Counted from the stretch's first letter, positions 26,763 to 35,667 are shown. The stretch: 38,864 nt of DNA from ANME-2 cluster archaeon (GCA_019429385.1 JAHYIS010000027.1:1-38864), one strand, 5' to 3'. The notes: generated from the sequence alone by a model not told the origin. A program made the numbers and translations.

Positions 26763-26930
26763 TTCCTATTCCTCAAGCCTCCAGTTTGTTATTGTTAGAG
26801 AGGCAAACTGTAGATTATTTGGATGGTAGATATAGTTAACCAGAGCGGAGTGAAAGTAATAATTATGTATTGAAATTACATAACCCATATTACCTATAAC
26901 CCATAATATTGTTGCTGGAGGTTAGAAATT

Positions 26931-27587
26931 ATGTCAAATGATATTCCAGAAAAAGGAGCAATCGTACAGAGAGATAAAGAAACCTATGCCATAGCCCCGC
27001 ACATCCCCGGAGGTATAATGGATGTAAGCATGCTTAGGAAAATCGCTGACGTGGCCGAGAAATACCATGCCTCTGCCATCAAGATAACATCGGCACAGCG
27101 CATTGCTATCGTAGGACTAAAAGCAGATGACCTTGACAGCATATGGGCTGACCTGGGCATGCCTGCAGGTGCGGCCATCGGACTGTGTGTGCGTAGCGTG
27201 AAAATCTGTCCAGGGACTACGTTTTGCAAACGCGGTCAACAGGATGCAGTGGGGGTTGGCCTGAAACTGGACGGGTTGTATCACGGCATGGAACTGCCTT
27301 CCAAATTAAAGATAGGAGTATCGGGATGCCAGAACACCTGTGCAGAATCCAGTGTAAAGGATATCGGGCTTATCGGCACTACCAAAGGCTGGAAACTCCT
27401 CGCTGGCGGCAGTTCAGGTATCAAGCCCAGAATTGCAGATGTCATTGCAGAAGGACTGGATGATGCCGGTGCATTTGAACTGGTAGACAGGATCATTGAA
27501 TTCATGAAGAACAGGGGCGAGAAGAAACGCCTGGGCAGACTCATTGATGATATGGGCCTGGAAGAGTTCAAGAGCGCAGTCCTGTAA
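26931..27587 (+). CDS. Low-molecular-weight siroheme sulfite reductase-like protein
   Basis: 218 aa, the size of the small assimilatory-type enzyme of methanogens (P590 of Methanosarcina, MJ0870 type). C93-x5-C99 (CPGTTFC) and C133-x3-C137 (CQNTC) are the ligands of the 4Fe-4S cluster coupled to siroheme. An N-terminal ferredoxin-like half-repeat (GGIMDVSMLRKIADVAEKY) precedes them. In vivo substrate (sulfite, nitrite or another) and electron donor are not settled for this class. A ribosome binding site GGAGG lies at 26919-26923. Monocistronic, followed by the secreted protease. Confidence 0.87.
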   Translation: MSNDIPEKGAIVQRDKETYAIAPHIPGGIMDVSMLRKIADVAEKYHASAIKITSAQRIAIVGLKADDLDSIWADLGMPAGAAIGLCVRSVKICPGTTFCKRGQQDAVGVGLKLDGLYHGMELPSKLKIGVSGCQNTCAESSVKDIGLIGTTKGWKLLAGGSSGIKPRIADVIAEGLDDAGAFELVDRIIEFMKNRGEKKRLGRLIDDMGLEEFKSAVL

Positions 27588-27667
27588 ATACATTGATTGA
27601 AATACCATTCTCAATGGGATGTGTCCCTGGACAGTATCACTGACGAACGTAAAGAAGGAAAAACCTG

Positions 27668-29536
27668 ATGAGTGCAATAAACGTTTGGCATACGAGGGTT
27701 TTTTCAGCGATTTTCTTGATACTGGTACTTGTGGTTCCCGTATCTGCGATACATCTGGAGGAAGGGGTTACCATTCCCCTGGTTGCCGCATATACCACAA
27801 TAGAAGGGGAAACGGGAGTCCTGCTCAATGCTACCGTGATTGTAACTGAAGGAAATGGTCACGTGTTCGTGGATACCCAACCCTATACCCAGGTGGATAT
27901 GCAGGGTTCGGCCCGCATGGCAACGCTGGTGGCATCAGACATTACCGGGATCGACCCCAGCAAGCATGATTTTTATTTCATAATCGAGGTCACGTCTCCC
28001 ATTATCAGTGGTCCTTCCGCGGGTGCCGCCCTGACCGTTGCCGCGATTGCTGATATCAAGGAACTGCCTGTGAAAAAAGGTGTGGTCATAACTGGTATGA
28101 TCAATCCTGACGGCAGTATTGGACCTGTGGGAGGAATTCCCTATAAACTGGATGCTGCTGCCCGGCACGGTGCCACCCTGTTCATCGTGCCTGAAGGCCA
28201 GACCAAAGTAATTGTCACGGAAACTAAGGTCAACCACGATGGCCCGGTTGTAACGACTGAGGGCGAGATTATTGAGGTTGATGTGGTCAAGCGTGGTAAA
28301 GCGCAGGGCGTAACAGTGGTTGAGGTTGTAAACATCGAGGAGGCCGTGGAATTGTTGACCGGCTATGTCATCGAGATGCCAGAACCTACAAAAGGTGTTT
28401 GGTCAGCAGAATATATGGACACGCTGCGCCCGCTGTCGAGAGATGTGCTCGACGAAGCAAAACGGAAGATAGGGGAATCACAGAACATCTCAACCCGGTT
28501 TAACAGCACACTTGATATCCAGCGGGAAATGCTGAAGAACGGAGAGAAGGAATATAGTCGTGAGCAGTATTATGCAGCCACCAATATCGGACTGATGGTA
28601 CTTAAGAACCTGAAGTTCGTTCAATGGTGGGAGGAATACGAGCAGGCGAACGAAAGCGAGGCATATTTGACCGGTCTTTTTAATAATGTAAGCAAAGAGA
28701 TAAATGATAGCCGGCTTGAACTGGAACGTTTCAAGGAGGGGGGAGTACTGGATGTGGACAGTGTGGGTGCTGCTGAGATACGGGTAGTGATGGCAGAGCA
28801 GTTCCTGGAAGATGCACGCTCATCCGAATCAGATGTGGTATTTATTGAATCACTTGCATGGGCATCCATGAGAGCACAAACCGTGCACTGGTGGTTGTCC
28901 CTGGTAAATTCAGAGCATGTTACTTCTGATGCCACGTTAAAGGAGCGTGCCGGCTGGTATGTAGGCACGGCATCATCAGTGGTCACGTATGCCCAGACCA
29001 TTGTTAGCGAATCGCAGAACCTGCACGGGCTCTGGGGACTGTTGAGGAATGCTGATGAATCCCTCGAGAGGGCAAGGATAGAATATGACAGGGGGTATTA
29101 TAGCGGGGCCATTTTCGATTCATCGCTTGCCATTGTGCAGGCCAGCACTTCAATCAGCCTGATGGGGTATGCAGATATTGATACCAAGATAGAGCGCAGT
29201 GCCAATGCTGCAATGATAGCCATTGAAGAGGCAAGAGATGCGGGTATTGAACCTATCCTGGCAGTGAGCGCATACGAGTTTGCGGATTCACTCGAATCGC
29301 CCAGCCAGCAGATCGTGGAGTATAATTATGCACGGGTACTGGCCAAGACTACTGTGCAATTGACCACCTATGCTAACGTGAGCAGGGAAGATGCAGGCAT
29401 GACACCTGTTCCGTTGAGGACCGTTACTCCTGCACAGGACGCCACATCAACGGGGAATGGGCTTGAAGTGCCAGGTTTTTCATTAATGGGAGGATTGTTG
29501 GTGGTTTTTGCATTAGCAATACTCTTGAAAAGGTGA
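27668..29536 (+). CDS. Secreted Lon-like (S16) serine protease with PGF-CTERM-like tail
   Basis: 622 aa. Signal peptide (residues 1-28, VFSAIFLILVLVVPVSA), then an S16 protease domain: nucleophile S117 in ISGPSAGAAL and lysine K160 in VGGIPYKLDAA, with the usual GMINPDGSIGPVGG between. The ATPase domain of Lon is absent, so it acts without ATP outside the cell. Residues about 260-580 are helical, of unknown fold. The C terminus EVPGFSLMGGLLVVFALAIL then LKR fits a PGF-CTERM archaeosortase signal, implying attachment to the cell surface. Ribosome binding site AAGGA at 27655-27659. Intact. Confidence 0.85.
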   Translation: MSAINVWHTRVFSAIFLILVLVVPVSAIHLEEGVTIPLVAAYTTIEGETGVLLNATVIVTEGNGHVFVDTQPYTQVDMQGSARMATLVASDITGIDPSKHDFYFIIEVTSPIISGPSAGAALTVAAIADIKELPVKKGVVITGMINPDGSIGPVGGIPYKLDAAARHGATLFIVPEGQTKVIVTETKVNHDGPVVTTEGEIIEVDVVKRGKAQGVTVVEVVNIEEAVELLTGYVIEMPEPTKGVWSAEYMDTLRPLSRDVLDEAKRKIGESQNISTRFNSTLDIQREMLKNGEKEYSREQYYAATNIGLMVLKNLKFVQWWEEYEQANESEAYLTGLFNNVSKEINDSRLELERFKEGGVLDVDSVGAAEIRVVMAEQFLEDARSSESDVVFIESLAWASMRAQTVHWWLSLVNSEHVTSDATLKERAGWYVGTASSVVTYAQTIVSESQNLHGLWGLLRNADESLERARIEYDRGYYSGAIFDSSLAIVQASTSISLMGYADIDTKIERSANAAMIAIEEARDAGIEPILAVSAYEFADSLESPSQQIVEYNYARVLAKTTVQLTTYANVSREDAGMTPVPLRTVTPAQDATSTGNGLEVPGFSLMGGLLVVFALAILLKR

Positions 29537-30110
29537 TTACTCTCATTTCGTGTTTATAGTCAATTCAATTTCATTCATCAAGAAAACAGGCAAAATCGGT
29601 GATTATAAATGGATATTTCAGGTTCATTGCAGCAAAATCAATGGGCAGTGCCTCAGTGTTCTTATGTATATTACCCGAGAGCTTAATTTGCAGGAGATTC
29701 TTGTACCATTAATAGGAGCCTCGTTCTTAGTTGGGGCTGCGGTAGCTCTGGCTGTAAAAGATATTTTATCAGATGCTATTGCCGGTATATTCATTATTCT
29801 GGATAAGCATTTTGATATTGGTGATGAGATAGAGACATTGAATCACAGAGGAGAGATAATAAGTGTGACTCTCAGGAAAACTCGTATAAGGACAGGAGAG
29901 AACACTGTTGTTGTCATGCCAAACGGGAAGATAGATTCTGCCGGTTGGATCTTGCACGAGAAAAGACCACCTAATAAACAACCATAAACTAAACAAACCG
30001 TCAAAATCAATTATGATTCTCTTTCATTAAAACTCGCCGATGTAGATGTTGAGCATCTTACAAAAGAATGGGAACATAAGGAATCTGAAAAAGAACGCAA
30101 CCGTGAATGA
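29529..30110 (+). pseudogene. Decayed MscS-type mechanosensitive channel
   Basis: The frame from GTG 29550 encodes the pore helix and beta domain of MscS: LVGAAVALAVKDILSDAIAGIF, then LDKHFDIGDEIE and LRKTRIRTGENTVVVMPNGKI. The N-terminal helices are missing; FIAAKSMGSASVFL, which would fit just before them, is read in another frame at about 29622-29665, implying a frameshift near 29660. The frame ends at TAA 29985, yet continues open after it for 40 codons to TGA 30110 (KINYDSLSLKLADVDVEHL). It therefore looks like a channel gene that lost its start, gained a frameshift and an internal stop. Confidence 0.65.
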
Positions 30111-30638
30111 CTAACTCTTCTTCCCCACCAGCGTTGCCAGCACCGCAGGCACGGCCCCGATAGCAGTACACGTCTCGAGCGGAATGCCCGCCCCCGTAAT
30201 ATCCAGGTGATAACGGGCCCTCTCAAACAGCTCCTTTGGCAGCCCTTTATGCCCCAGCCCAACCAGCATCAGGTACGACCCGCCCTGCTGTATCTCATCG
30301 GCCAGTTCCGCCGGGGTAATAGCCTTTTTCGGGTCCGGGCTGGAAGTGGTTACCACCGGCACGCCGAACTGGGGCTGGAATCCTTTTTTGGGCAGGTCGA
30401 ACACAAAGAACCGGTTATGTTCCAGCATTTCAAGCAGGTATTTCCCTGACCTGCCGATAGTGGTCTTGTCAGCCACATAATCGCACAGTTCCTCCGCATT
30501 CATCCCGAACGGGTAATCGAACAGCGCCAGCGCGAATCCGTAGCTGTAGGCAATGGGTGCTGCCCTGGCAATGGAGCGGTAATGGGCGTCCAGCACCTTG
30601 ATCTTATCATACGTATTTACCAATCCCAGCGTCAGCAT
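30111..30638 (-). CDS. DUF531-family protein
   Basis: 175 aa. MLTLGLVNTYDKIKVLDAHYRSIARAAP is the typical start of the archaeal DUF531 family, seen here as LGLVNTYDKIKVLDAHY. GVPVVTTSSPDP and LMLVGLGHKGLPKELF plus the end TGAGIPLETCTAIGAVPAVL resemble the cofactor knot of SPOUT RNA methyltransferases, so an RNA-modifying role is plausible but not shown. 4 nt after the GNAT gene, hence in one operon with it. Confidence 0.8.
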   Translation of the reverse strand: MLTLGLVNTYDKIKVLDAHYRSIARAAPIAYSYGFALALFDYPFGMNAEELCDYVADKTTIGRSGKYLLEMLEHNRFFVFDLPKKGFQPQFGVPVVTTSSPDPKKAITPAELADEIQQGGSYLMLVGLGHKGLPKELFERARYHLDITGAGIPLETCTAIGAVPAVLATLVGKKS

Positions 30639-30642
30639 CCTG

Positions 30643-31074
30643 TCACCTCAATTCCCGTACCATGGGTACCTGCATGCAAACGCCGAGCTTGTCACAACCA
30701 GCACAGTCCTGCCATAGCACAGGTTTTTGTGAATTATCCAGTGCCCTGAAACCCATCTTTTCAAAAAATCCCCTGGCCGTGGTCCTTACATATATCCGGT
30801 CGGCCATACCCTTTGCCCTTTGCTCCAGCGTTTCGAGAAGCCTCCGCCCGACCCCTTTGTTCTTCCATCCTGGCAGTACTGCGATAGACCTCACCTCTAC
30901 CACGCCCGCGCTAGTATCCAGGCATCCACATCCTGCGACCTTGCCTCCTTTCTCGGCTACGATGAACTGGTCAATGTTGTCCTCTACCAGTTCGGTCTCA
31001 AGTATGTACTGTGACAGGATGCCTGTGATGTACGGTAAATCTCCGGTACCGGCATTCCTGATATTGACGCTCAC
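30643..31074 (-). CDS. GNAT N-acetyltransferase with C-terminal Cys cluster
   Basis: 143 aa. The acetyl-CoA loop is in VLPGWKNKGVGRRLLE (residues 67-81), with VEVRSIAV before it and ARGFFEKMGF after it, as in ArgA-like GNATs. After the fold a short tail holds C124, C127 and C133 (WQDCAGCDKLGVC), which could bind a metal. Substrate unknown; glutamate (arginine pathway) is possible but the protein lacks the amino acid kinase domain. TATA-like TTTTAAATATT is visible upstream on the minus strand (about 31096-31107). Confidence 0.8.
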   Translation of the reverse strand: MSVNIRNAGTGDLPYITGILSQYILETELVEDNIDQFIVAEKGGKVAGCGCLDTSAGVVEVRSIAVLPGWKNKGVGRRLLETLEQRAKGMADRIYVRTTARGFFEKMGFRALDNSQKPVLWQDCAGCDKLGVCMQVPMVRELR

Positions 31075-31102
31075 GTATCGGGAATATGAAGTTATTAATA
31101 TT

Positions 31103-31137
31103 TAAAATAAGGTAAAGGAGCGGTGTTTGACCGCTCC
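31103..31137 (-). terminator. Strong hairpin after the SPFH gene
   Basis: GGAGCGGT at 31117-31124 and ACCGCTCC at 31130-31137 form a perfect 8-bp stem with a 5-nt loop, 14 nt past the SPFH stop. On the minus strand it is followed by the T-rich TTTACCTTATTTTAA, as in an intrinsic terminator. Confidence 0.65.
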
Positions 31138-31150
31138 GCAGCGGATACAA

Positions 31151-32314
31151 TCACTTTTCTGAATTGGTTTCGGATTCGCCGGATGACTGTTCATCCTTTT
31201 TCTTGAAGATGTGGATGTCGGACCTATCAGGAGACATTGCCTTCTCTTTCAAAGCCTCCCCGGCTTTCATTGTTTCCTGGGTTTCCTTTACCAGGGCTTC
31301 CTCTATCTTCTCGACTTCCCGCCTCAGCTCTTCAGGTTTAGGTATGCTGCCAAGTACTTCCTCTGCCTTGCCTACAATTTTCTCCACATCCAGGGTGTCG
31401 CCCACTTCGGGTACTTCACTGCTGGCACCCAGATATTGGCTCACCTGGTTGAGCATCTTAGAGATCTCCATGGGGAAGATGATCTTGGTGGCCTGGCCTT
31501 CAGCCATTTTCGTCATCATATTCATGCTCAGTACAGAGATAGCCTTCTTATCGAGGGGGACTGCACCTACGCTGAGTATTCTCAGGCTCTGGGACTCACC
31601 CTGGGCTACCAATATCCTGGATACCCGCTCACCTTCAGCTTCGAGTATCTTGGACTGCCTCACACCCTCAGCATTGAGGATCCTGGACTGTTTGGAACCT
31701 TCTGCCTCGAGGATAGCAGCCTTCTTCTGGCCGTCGGCGATAAGTATGGCAGCTCTTCGCTTCCTTTCGGCAGAGGTCTGCTCTTCCATGGCCTCCTTGA
31801 CCGTACCAACAGGATCGACTTCCCGTATCTCTACGGCCTCTACCTTCACACCCCAGGCATCCGTGGCCTCATCCAGGATATCCCGCAGTTTGGTGTTGAT
31901 GAAATCCCGGTTATACAGTATTTCATCCAGTTCCATATCGCCAACCACTGACCTCAATGTGGTCTGGGCTAAACTGACGGTGGCAATGTGGTAGTTGACC
32001 ACTTCAAAATATGCTTTTTCGGGGTCAATAACCCTGATATAGACAATCGCGTCCACATTGGTGGGACTGTTATCCTTGGTGATGACCTCCTGCCTCGGCA
32101 CATCCAGCACCTGTGTCCTCAGGTCAAGACGTATGACCTCACTTATCAGCGGGTACACCCAGTTGAAACCGGGATTCAGGCGTCTGTTGTACCGTCCCAG
32201 CACTACCCACAGACCCTGTTCATAGGGTTGTATGATAGTGACACCTGATATGAATATCAGTATCAATGCTACGGTAATGATCAATCCTAATCCAAAACTT
32301 ATACCTAATACCAT
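31151..32314 (-). CDS. SPFH/stomatin-family membrane protein
   Basis: 387 aa. One N-terminal membrane helix (residues 5-27, FGLGLIITVALILIFISGV), then the SPFH domain (IIQPYEQGLWVVLGRYNRRLNPGFNWVYP, of which PYEQGLWVVLGRY is diagnostic; LDLRTQVLDVPRQEVITKDN). Residues about 190-250 carry repeated AEG heptads (ILEAEGSKQSRILNAEGVRQ). The C-terminal third is acidic and variable. Scaffolds membrane microdomains and binds proteases. Coded 62 nt after an NfeD gene, the usual partner. Confidence 0.92.
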   Translation of the reverse strand: MVLGISFGLGLIITVALILIFISGVTIIQPYEQGLWVVLGRYNRRLNPGFNWVYPLISEVIRLDLRTQVLDVPRQEVITKDNSPTNVDAIVYIRVIDPEKAYFEVVNYHIATVSLAQTTLRSVVGDMELDEILYNRDFINTKLRDILDEATDAWGVKVEAVEIREVDPVGTVKEAMEEQTSAERKRRAAILIADGQKKAAILEAEGSKQSRILNAEGVRQSKILEAEGERVSRILVAQGESQSLRILSVGAVPLDKKAISVLSMNMMTKMAEGQATKIIFPMEISKMLNQVSQYLGASSEVPEVGDTLDVEKIVGKAEEVLGSIPKPEELRREVEKIEEALVKETQETMKAGEALKEKAMSPDRSDIHIFKKKDEQSSGESETNSEK

Positions 32315-32376
32315 AATTTATCCTCCCTTTTTGTCGTATGACCGGTTTGTTCTCTTTTCTCTCTTTCCATACACCG

Positions 32377-32820
32377 TTATTCAGTAAATTCAATGACCTT
32401 TACATGGACTCCTTCAGAACTTATTACCTTTACTTTCCTGCCTGCGGGAATGACCGATTCAGCTGTGGCGCTCCACATCCGGTTGCTGAGCTTTACCTTT
32501 CCTGATATTGAACCTGGTTGAACGTCAGTGGTTACGACACCCTTCATTCCGACAAGGGAATCCATACTGGTAGAATACGGTTTTTGTCCGGGCGCGATCT
32601 TTCGATAGAGAATGATAGTACCGATACTTGCCAGCAATGCGGTTACGACCATTATGATGGGGCTCCACTGTTCAAAAAATTCAGGCAGCAATATGAACAC
32701 CGCCCCCATTACTAACAGGACGGTCCCTGGCACGGCCACGAAGAATCCCGGATGCATGGCTTCCGCTACCATGAGTCCTATCCCGATAATTATCATCACT
32801 AATCCGATTTCGACATTCAT
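32377..32820 (-). CDS. nfeD: NfeD-family membrane protein
   Basis: 147 aa from ATG 32820 (MNVEIGLVMIIIGIGLMVAE), preceded by GTGGGGAT; the open frame further upstream has no family sequence. Three membrane helices (2-20, 25-45, 50-75) are followed by the OB-fold tail (GMKGVVTTDVQPGSISGKVKL, represented by GVVTTDVQPG and VIPAGRKVKVISSEG). This is the short NfeD form without the serine protease domain. Partner of the downstream SPFH protein. Confidence 0.88.
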   Translation of the reverse strand: MNVEIGLVMIIIGIGLMVAEAMHPGFFVAVPGTVLLVMGAVFILLPEFFEQWSPIIMVVTALLASIGTIILYRKIAPGQKPYSTSMDSLVGMKGVVTTDVQPGSISGKVKLSNRMWSATAESVIPAGRKVKVISSEGVHVKVIEFTE

Positions 32821-33047
32821 ATAATCCCCACAGGTCATTAGTCCTGTATAGTATATCATATTTTTTGTTATGTGCTGGATTATCCTCTGGTTATGGATAA
32901 GAAACTGCACATATATTGAAATAGTATTGTACAATAGAAAATTTAATTTATCCTTTTACCCTTGAGTACCTGAAAACCCATGCCTGGTTGAACCGGGTCC
33001 AAAAAGTAATACTGTGGGTGCACATATAAACCATAGGATGCTCCATA

Positions 33048-34346
33048 ATGGTCACAATAAAACCCTTCAAAAGCACGATACTGAATCCTGAGCTCCCTGA
33101 CAGGGACCGGCTTGTATGCCCGGTCTATGATACTATTGATGAGACCGAATATGCCCGGTACGGCGTCGAAAGCAATAACGTGATCCATATCACTACACGA
33201 AATAAGAGCATCGGGAGCGAAGAGTTCATTGCCGGGTCCACCGGGAACCTGAAGCGTTTTTTCCGGGATGGGGTGCTTGTGGAGCGTGAGAAGCCCGGGT
33301 TTTATATCTACGGGATACGGTACAGCCTTCCTGAAGATATCCTGGGACAGATACCTGCTGCGGCGAAGCGGGATGTGTATTTTGCGTTCGGGCTGGTTGC
33401 CCTGGTCAGGGTGGAGGGGCTGGGCGAGGGGAGCATTGTGGGGCATGAGCGGATATTTGAGACACATACCGTCGAGCGCTATGACGTGATGAAGGCGTCT
33501 GGCATGAATTTTGCGCCTATTGTGGCCGAGTACAGTATGCCCGGGCATGATATGAACAATATGCTTGAGGAGTACCTGGGATTCAGGCGACCTGACCTTG
33601 TCATAAGGGAGGACAGGCCGCCGCTGGTGGATGTTTCGTTGAAAGGTATCAGGCACCTGCTCTGGGAGATCACTGACCGGGAAATGGTGGGGAAGATACA
33701 GGCAATGATGGCTGATAGAGATCTGCTTATCCTTGACGGGCATCACCGGTACAATGCGGCCAATGAGTTGCGTTTGAGGGATGGCGTGGAATATACCATG
33801 ATGATGTTCATGGAAGGGGGAGACCGCGCGCTGTTGCTGTTACCCTGGCACCGGTGCATAAGGCGGCTGGACAGGGAGATGCTGGATTCGCAGATTGAGC
33901 AGTATTTTGATGTTGTGTGGAAGGGGGCACCGGGTGATGCGTTCTATGGGATGCTGGGTGCCAGGGATGATGCGCTGGATGTCAGGATAGGGATGTATGA
34001 CGGCAGGGATTTTACGGTTCTTAAGGCTCACGGGGATGAGGTGGAACGGTTGTCAGGTTGCCTGGATGAGAAGGTTGGGCTGGATTATATCTCGCTGAAT
34101 GAATGGGTGATAGAACCCCTGGCGAACGGGGATAATGTGGATAATGTCGGGTTTGTGGACAGTGTGGCCGAGGCGGTAAGGAAGGTTGACGAGCAGGGGT
34201 TCATGGTGGCGTTTTTGATGCGGCCGCTGGCTATTGGGGATGTGGAATACAAGGCCTATACCGAGATGAAGAATTTCCCGCAAAAGTCTACTCTTTTTTT
34301 GCCCAAGGTGGCGGAAGGGATTTTGATGCGGCGGTTCAGGGAGTAG
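33048..34346 (+). CDS. DUF1015-family protein
   Basis: 432 aa. MVTIKPFKSTILNPELPDRDRLVCPVYDTI is the usual start (IKPFKSTILNPEL); the diagnostic LLILDGHHRYNAANEL lies at residues about 226-241, and LPWHRCIRRLD follows. Family function is unknown; it has been likened to kinases or HTH-linked proteins without proof. No clear ribosome binding site; a TATA-like ATATAAA at 33024-33030 is only about 20 nt upstream, so the leader must be very short or absent. The G+C-rich codon use in the second half differs a little from neighbours. Confidence 0.85.
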   Translation: MVTIKPFKSTILNPELPDRDRLVCPVYDTIDETEYARYGVESNNVIHITTRNKSIGSEEFIAGSTGNLKRFFRDGVLVEREKPGFYIYGIRYSLPEDILGQIPAAAKRDVYFAFGLVALVRVEGLGEGSIVGHERIFETHTVERYDVMKASGMNFAPIVAEYSMPGHDMNNMLEEYLGFRRPDLVIREDRPPLVDVSLKGIRHLLWEITDREMVGKIQAMMADRDLLILDGHHRYNAANELRLRDGVEYTMMMFMEGGDRALLLLPWHRCIRRLDREMLDSQIEQYFDVVWKGAPGDAFYGMLGARDDALDVRIGMYDGRDFTVLKAHGDEVERLSGCLDEKVGLDYISLNEWVIEPLANGDNVDNVGFVDSVAEAVRKVDEQGFMVAFLMRPLAIGDVEYKAYTEMKNFPQKSTLFLPKVAEGILMRRFRE

Positions 34347-34528
34347 GGGTTGCTGGTATCAGAGACCGGTAATCTTATCGGGAAAATATGATGGATGAGC
34401 TAATAGTATCTTTCTCATGAGCTCATAATGGCCGTACATTGAAAACTGGGTTTGGGTGAAAGAGAGGTAAAAACTCTTGCCCTGATGACTGATTCTTTTC
34501 TGTTAATAACGATAAGGAGGTATCGACC

Positions 34529-34709
34529 ATCGCAGAGTTACCTGGTGGTAAAACAAAGGGTGTCCTGTACATTCTACTAAAAAGCAGTGAAACTCCACCT
34601 GCCAGGGAAAGGGGGAGCATGTGGGATATTCCGGCAGATGCTCGAGGATGGGGTCCTGATTGCTCCTGATGTGGCGGTTGAATTTGAAACGATGTTATTC
34701 CAATTGTGA
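34529..34709 (+). pseudogene. Broken small protein gene, ATC start and G-run frameshift
   Basis: AAGGAGG (34514-34520) is followed, 8 nt later, by ATC-GCA-GAG instead of ATG. The frame reads AELPGGKTKGVLYILLKSSE then TPPARERG. Removing one G from GGGGG at 34611-34615 joins it to ACGIFRQMLEDGVLIAPDVA and VEFETMLFQL, ending at TGA 34707-34709, about 59 aa. Both pieces look protein-like, so this is an old or recently damaged gene, or two base errors. Family not recognised. The flanks (34347-34513 and 34710-34880) show nothing further. Confidence 0.5.
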
Positions 34710-34880
34710 AGATTTTTTTATGAGTCTCTGCTCTTATATGCTATGTATTAAACTCGTGTTCTTCACGGTTCAATATGCCTGTTGAAAAAATATTGTTCTC
34801 ATAATTCGATTTTGCGCTATTTTTTTTCACATATTGCACCCGGTCGCAAAAAATACTCCTGCCGATTCCGATAAAAGATA

Positions 34881-34892
34881 AGTTTATATACC
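34881..34892 (+). promoter_or_regulatory. TATA box of the DUF5371-pilin operon
   Basis: TTTATATA at 34883-34890 within AAGTTTATATACC, a near-consensus archaeal box. The transcript should begin near 34912, giving an 80-nt leader before ATG 34996. Confidence 0.55.
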
Positions 34893-34995
34893 TCATACTT
34901 ATAATGATGATTTATGAGACGTTGATACTTTGAATATAAAATCAATACCAAAATTTTATAATTCAGTGTGTCAATATCCACAGCAAGGTGAAACT

Positions 34996-35193
34996 ATGTC
35001 TAAGATTATGCACGCTCAGATGGTCATTATAGAAGATGACCTGAATGCCCTCAAAGAAAAAACGGGTGAAAAGAATACCAAGGACGCTCTCGCCAAAGCT
35101 GTGGCCCATTATCTGGAATGCGAATACACGCAGGCAACTGATATGTGGGAAAAGAAGCTCGAAAAACGAATATTAGCTAAAAAACAAAAATAA
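34996..35193 (+). CDS. Small DUF5371-like protein, possible ribbon-helix-helix regulator
   Basis: 65 aa. ATG 34996 is chosen since AAGGTGA ends 6 nt upstream; the frame also opens at a TTG 66 nt earlier. The pattern HAQMVIIEDDLNALKEKTGE then TKDALAKAVAHYLECE (beta strand, then two helices) resembles ribbon-helix-helix DNA-binding proteins and the methanogen family DUF5371. The tail is strongly basic (KKLEKRILAKKQK). It is 15 nt before the first pilin gene and likely cotranscribed, so it could regulate pilin expression (inference). Confidence 0.7.
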   Translation: MSKIMHAQMVIIEDDLNALKEKTGEKNTKDALAKAVAHYLECEYTQATDMWEKKLEKRILAKKQK

Positions 35194-35208
35194 GGAGAGA
35201 AGAGAAAT

Positions 35209-35667
35209 ATGAAAGCAAATAGAAAATTCACACGCGACGAAGATGCAGTATCTCCGGTCATCGGTGTTATCCTGATGGTCGCCATCACTGTCATCCTGGC
35301 TGCAGTCATTGCAGCGTTCGTGTTCGGTATGGGTAGTTCCCTGTCCAAGCAGTATGTGGTTGCGGCAACAGTGTCACAGATCTCAAGCGAGAAGATTGAT
35401 GTTACATATGCTGGTGGTCCTGATGCTGACGCATTGGATTATATAAATATTACAATAACGTCATCAGACGGTAATGTATATGATTATGATAAAGATGCAA
35501 ATTTCACAATTGCAACCAAACCTGGTAATAACAATCCAACCGTAGGGACTTCAATAAGTGTAAAAGCTGCTGCAAATTCAAATGATTTCTCCGAAAGAGA
35601 TCATGTAGTGCTTACTGCAACATTCCTTGACGGTTCAAAACAGGTAATTCTGGATACCTACATCTAA
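35209..35667 (+). CDS. Type IV pilin, archaeal class III signal
   Basis: 152 aa. N-terminal [20 protein letters not shown] then [15 protein letters not shown] is the pilin signal and assembly helix (DUF1628/pilin N-terminal family); prepilin peptidase would cut shortly before AVSPVIG. The beta-rich C-terminal head ends DHVVLTATFLDGSKQVILDTYI (DGSKQVILDTYI). AAGGAGAGAAG precedes the ATG. Forms surface filaments for adhesion or contact. It is paralogous to the next pilin, with an almost identical helix but a diverged head. Confidence 0.9.
   Translation: MKANRKFTRDEDAVSPVIGVILMVAITVILAAVIAAFVFGMGSSLSKQYVVAATVSQISSEKIDVTYAGGPDADALDYINITITSSDGNVYDYDKDANFTIATKPGNNNPTVGTSISVKAAANSNDFSERDHVVLTATFLDGSKQVILDTYI

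Noticed and set aside
31164-31994. Plus-strand ORFs of 246-276 codons opposite the SPFH gene
   Set aside because: Antisense shadows of the AEG-repeat coding region; no domain or start signal.
32943-33746. Minus-strand 267-codon ORF opposite the DUF1015 gene
   Set aside because: No start signal, His/Pro-rich shadow translation; the plus strand has DGHHRYNAA.
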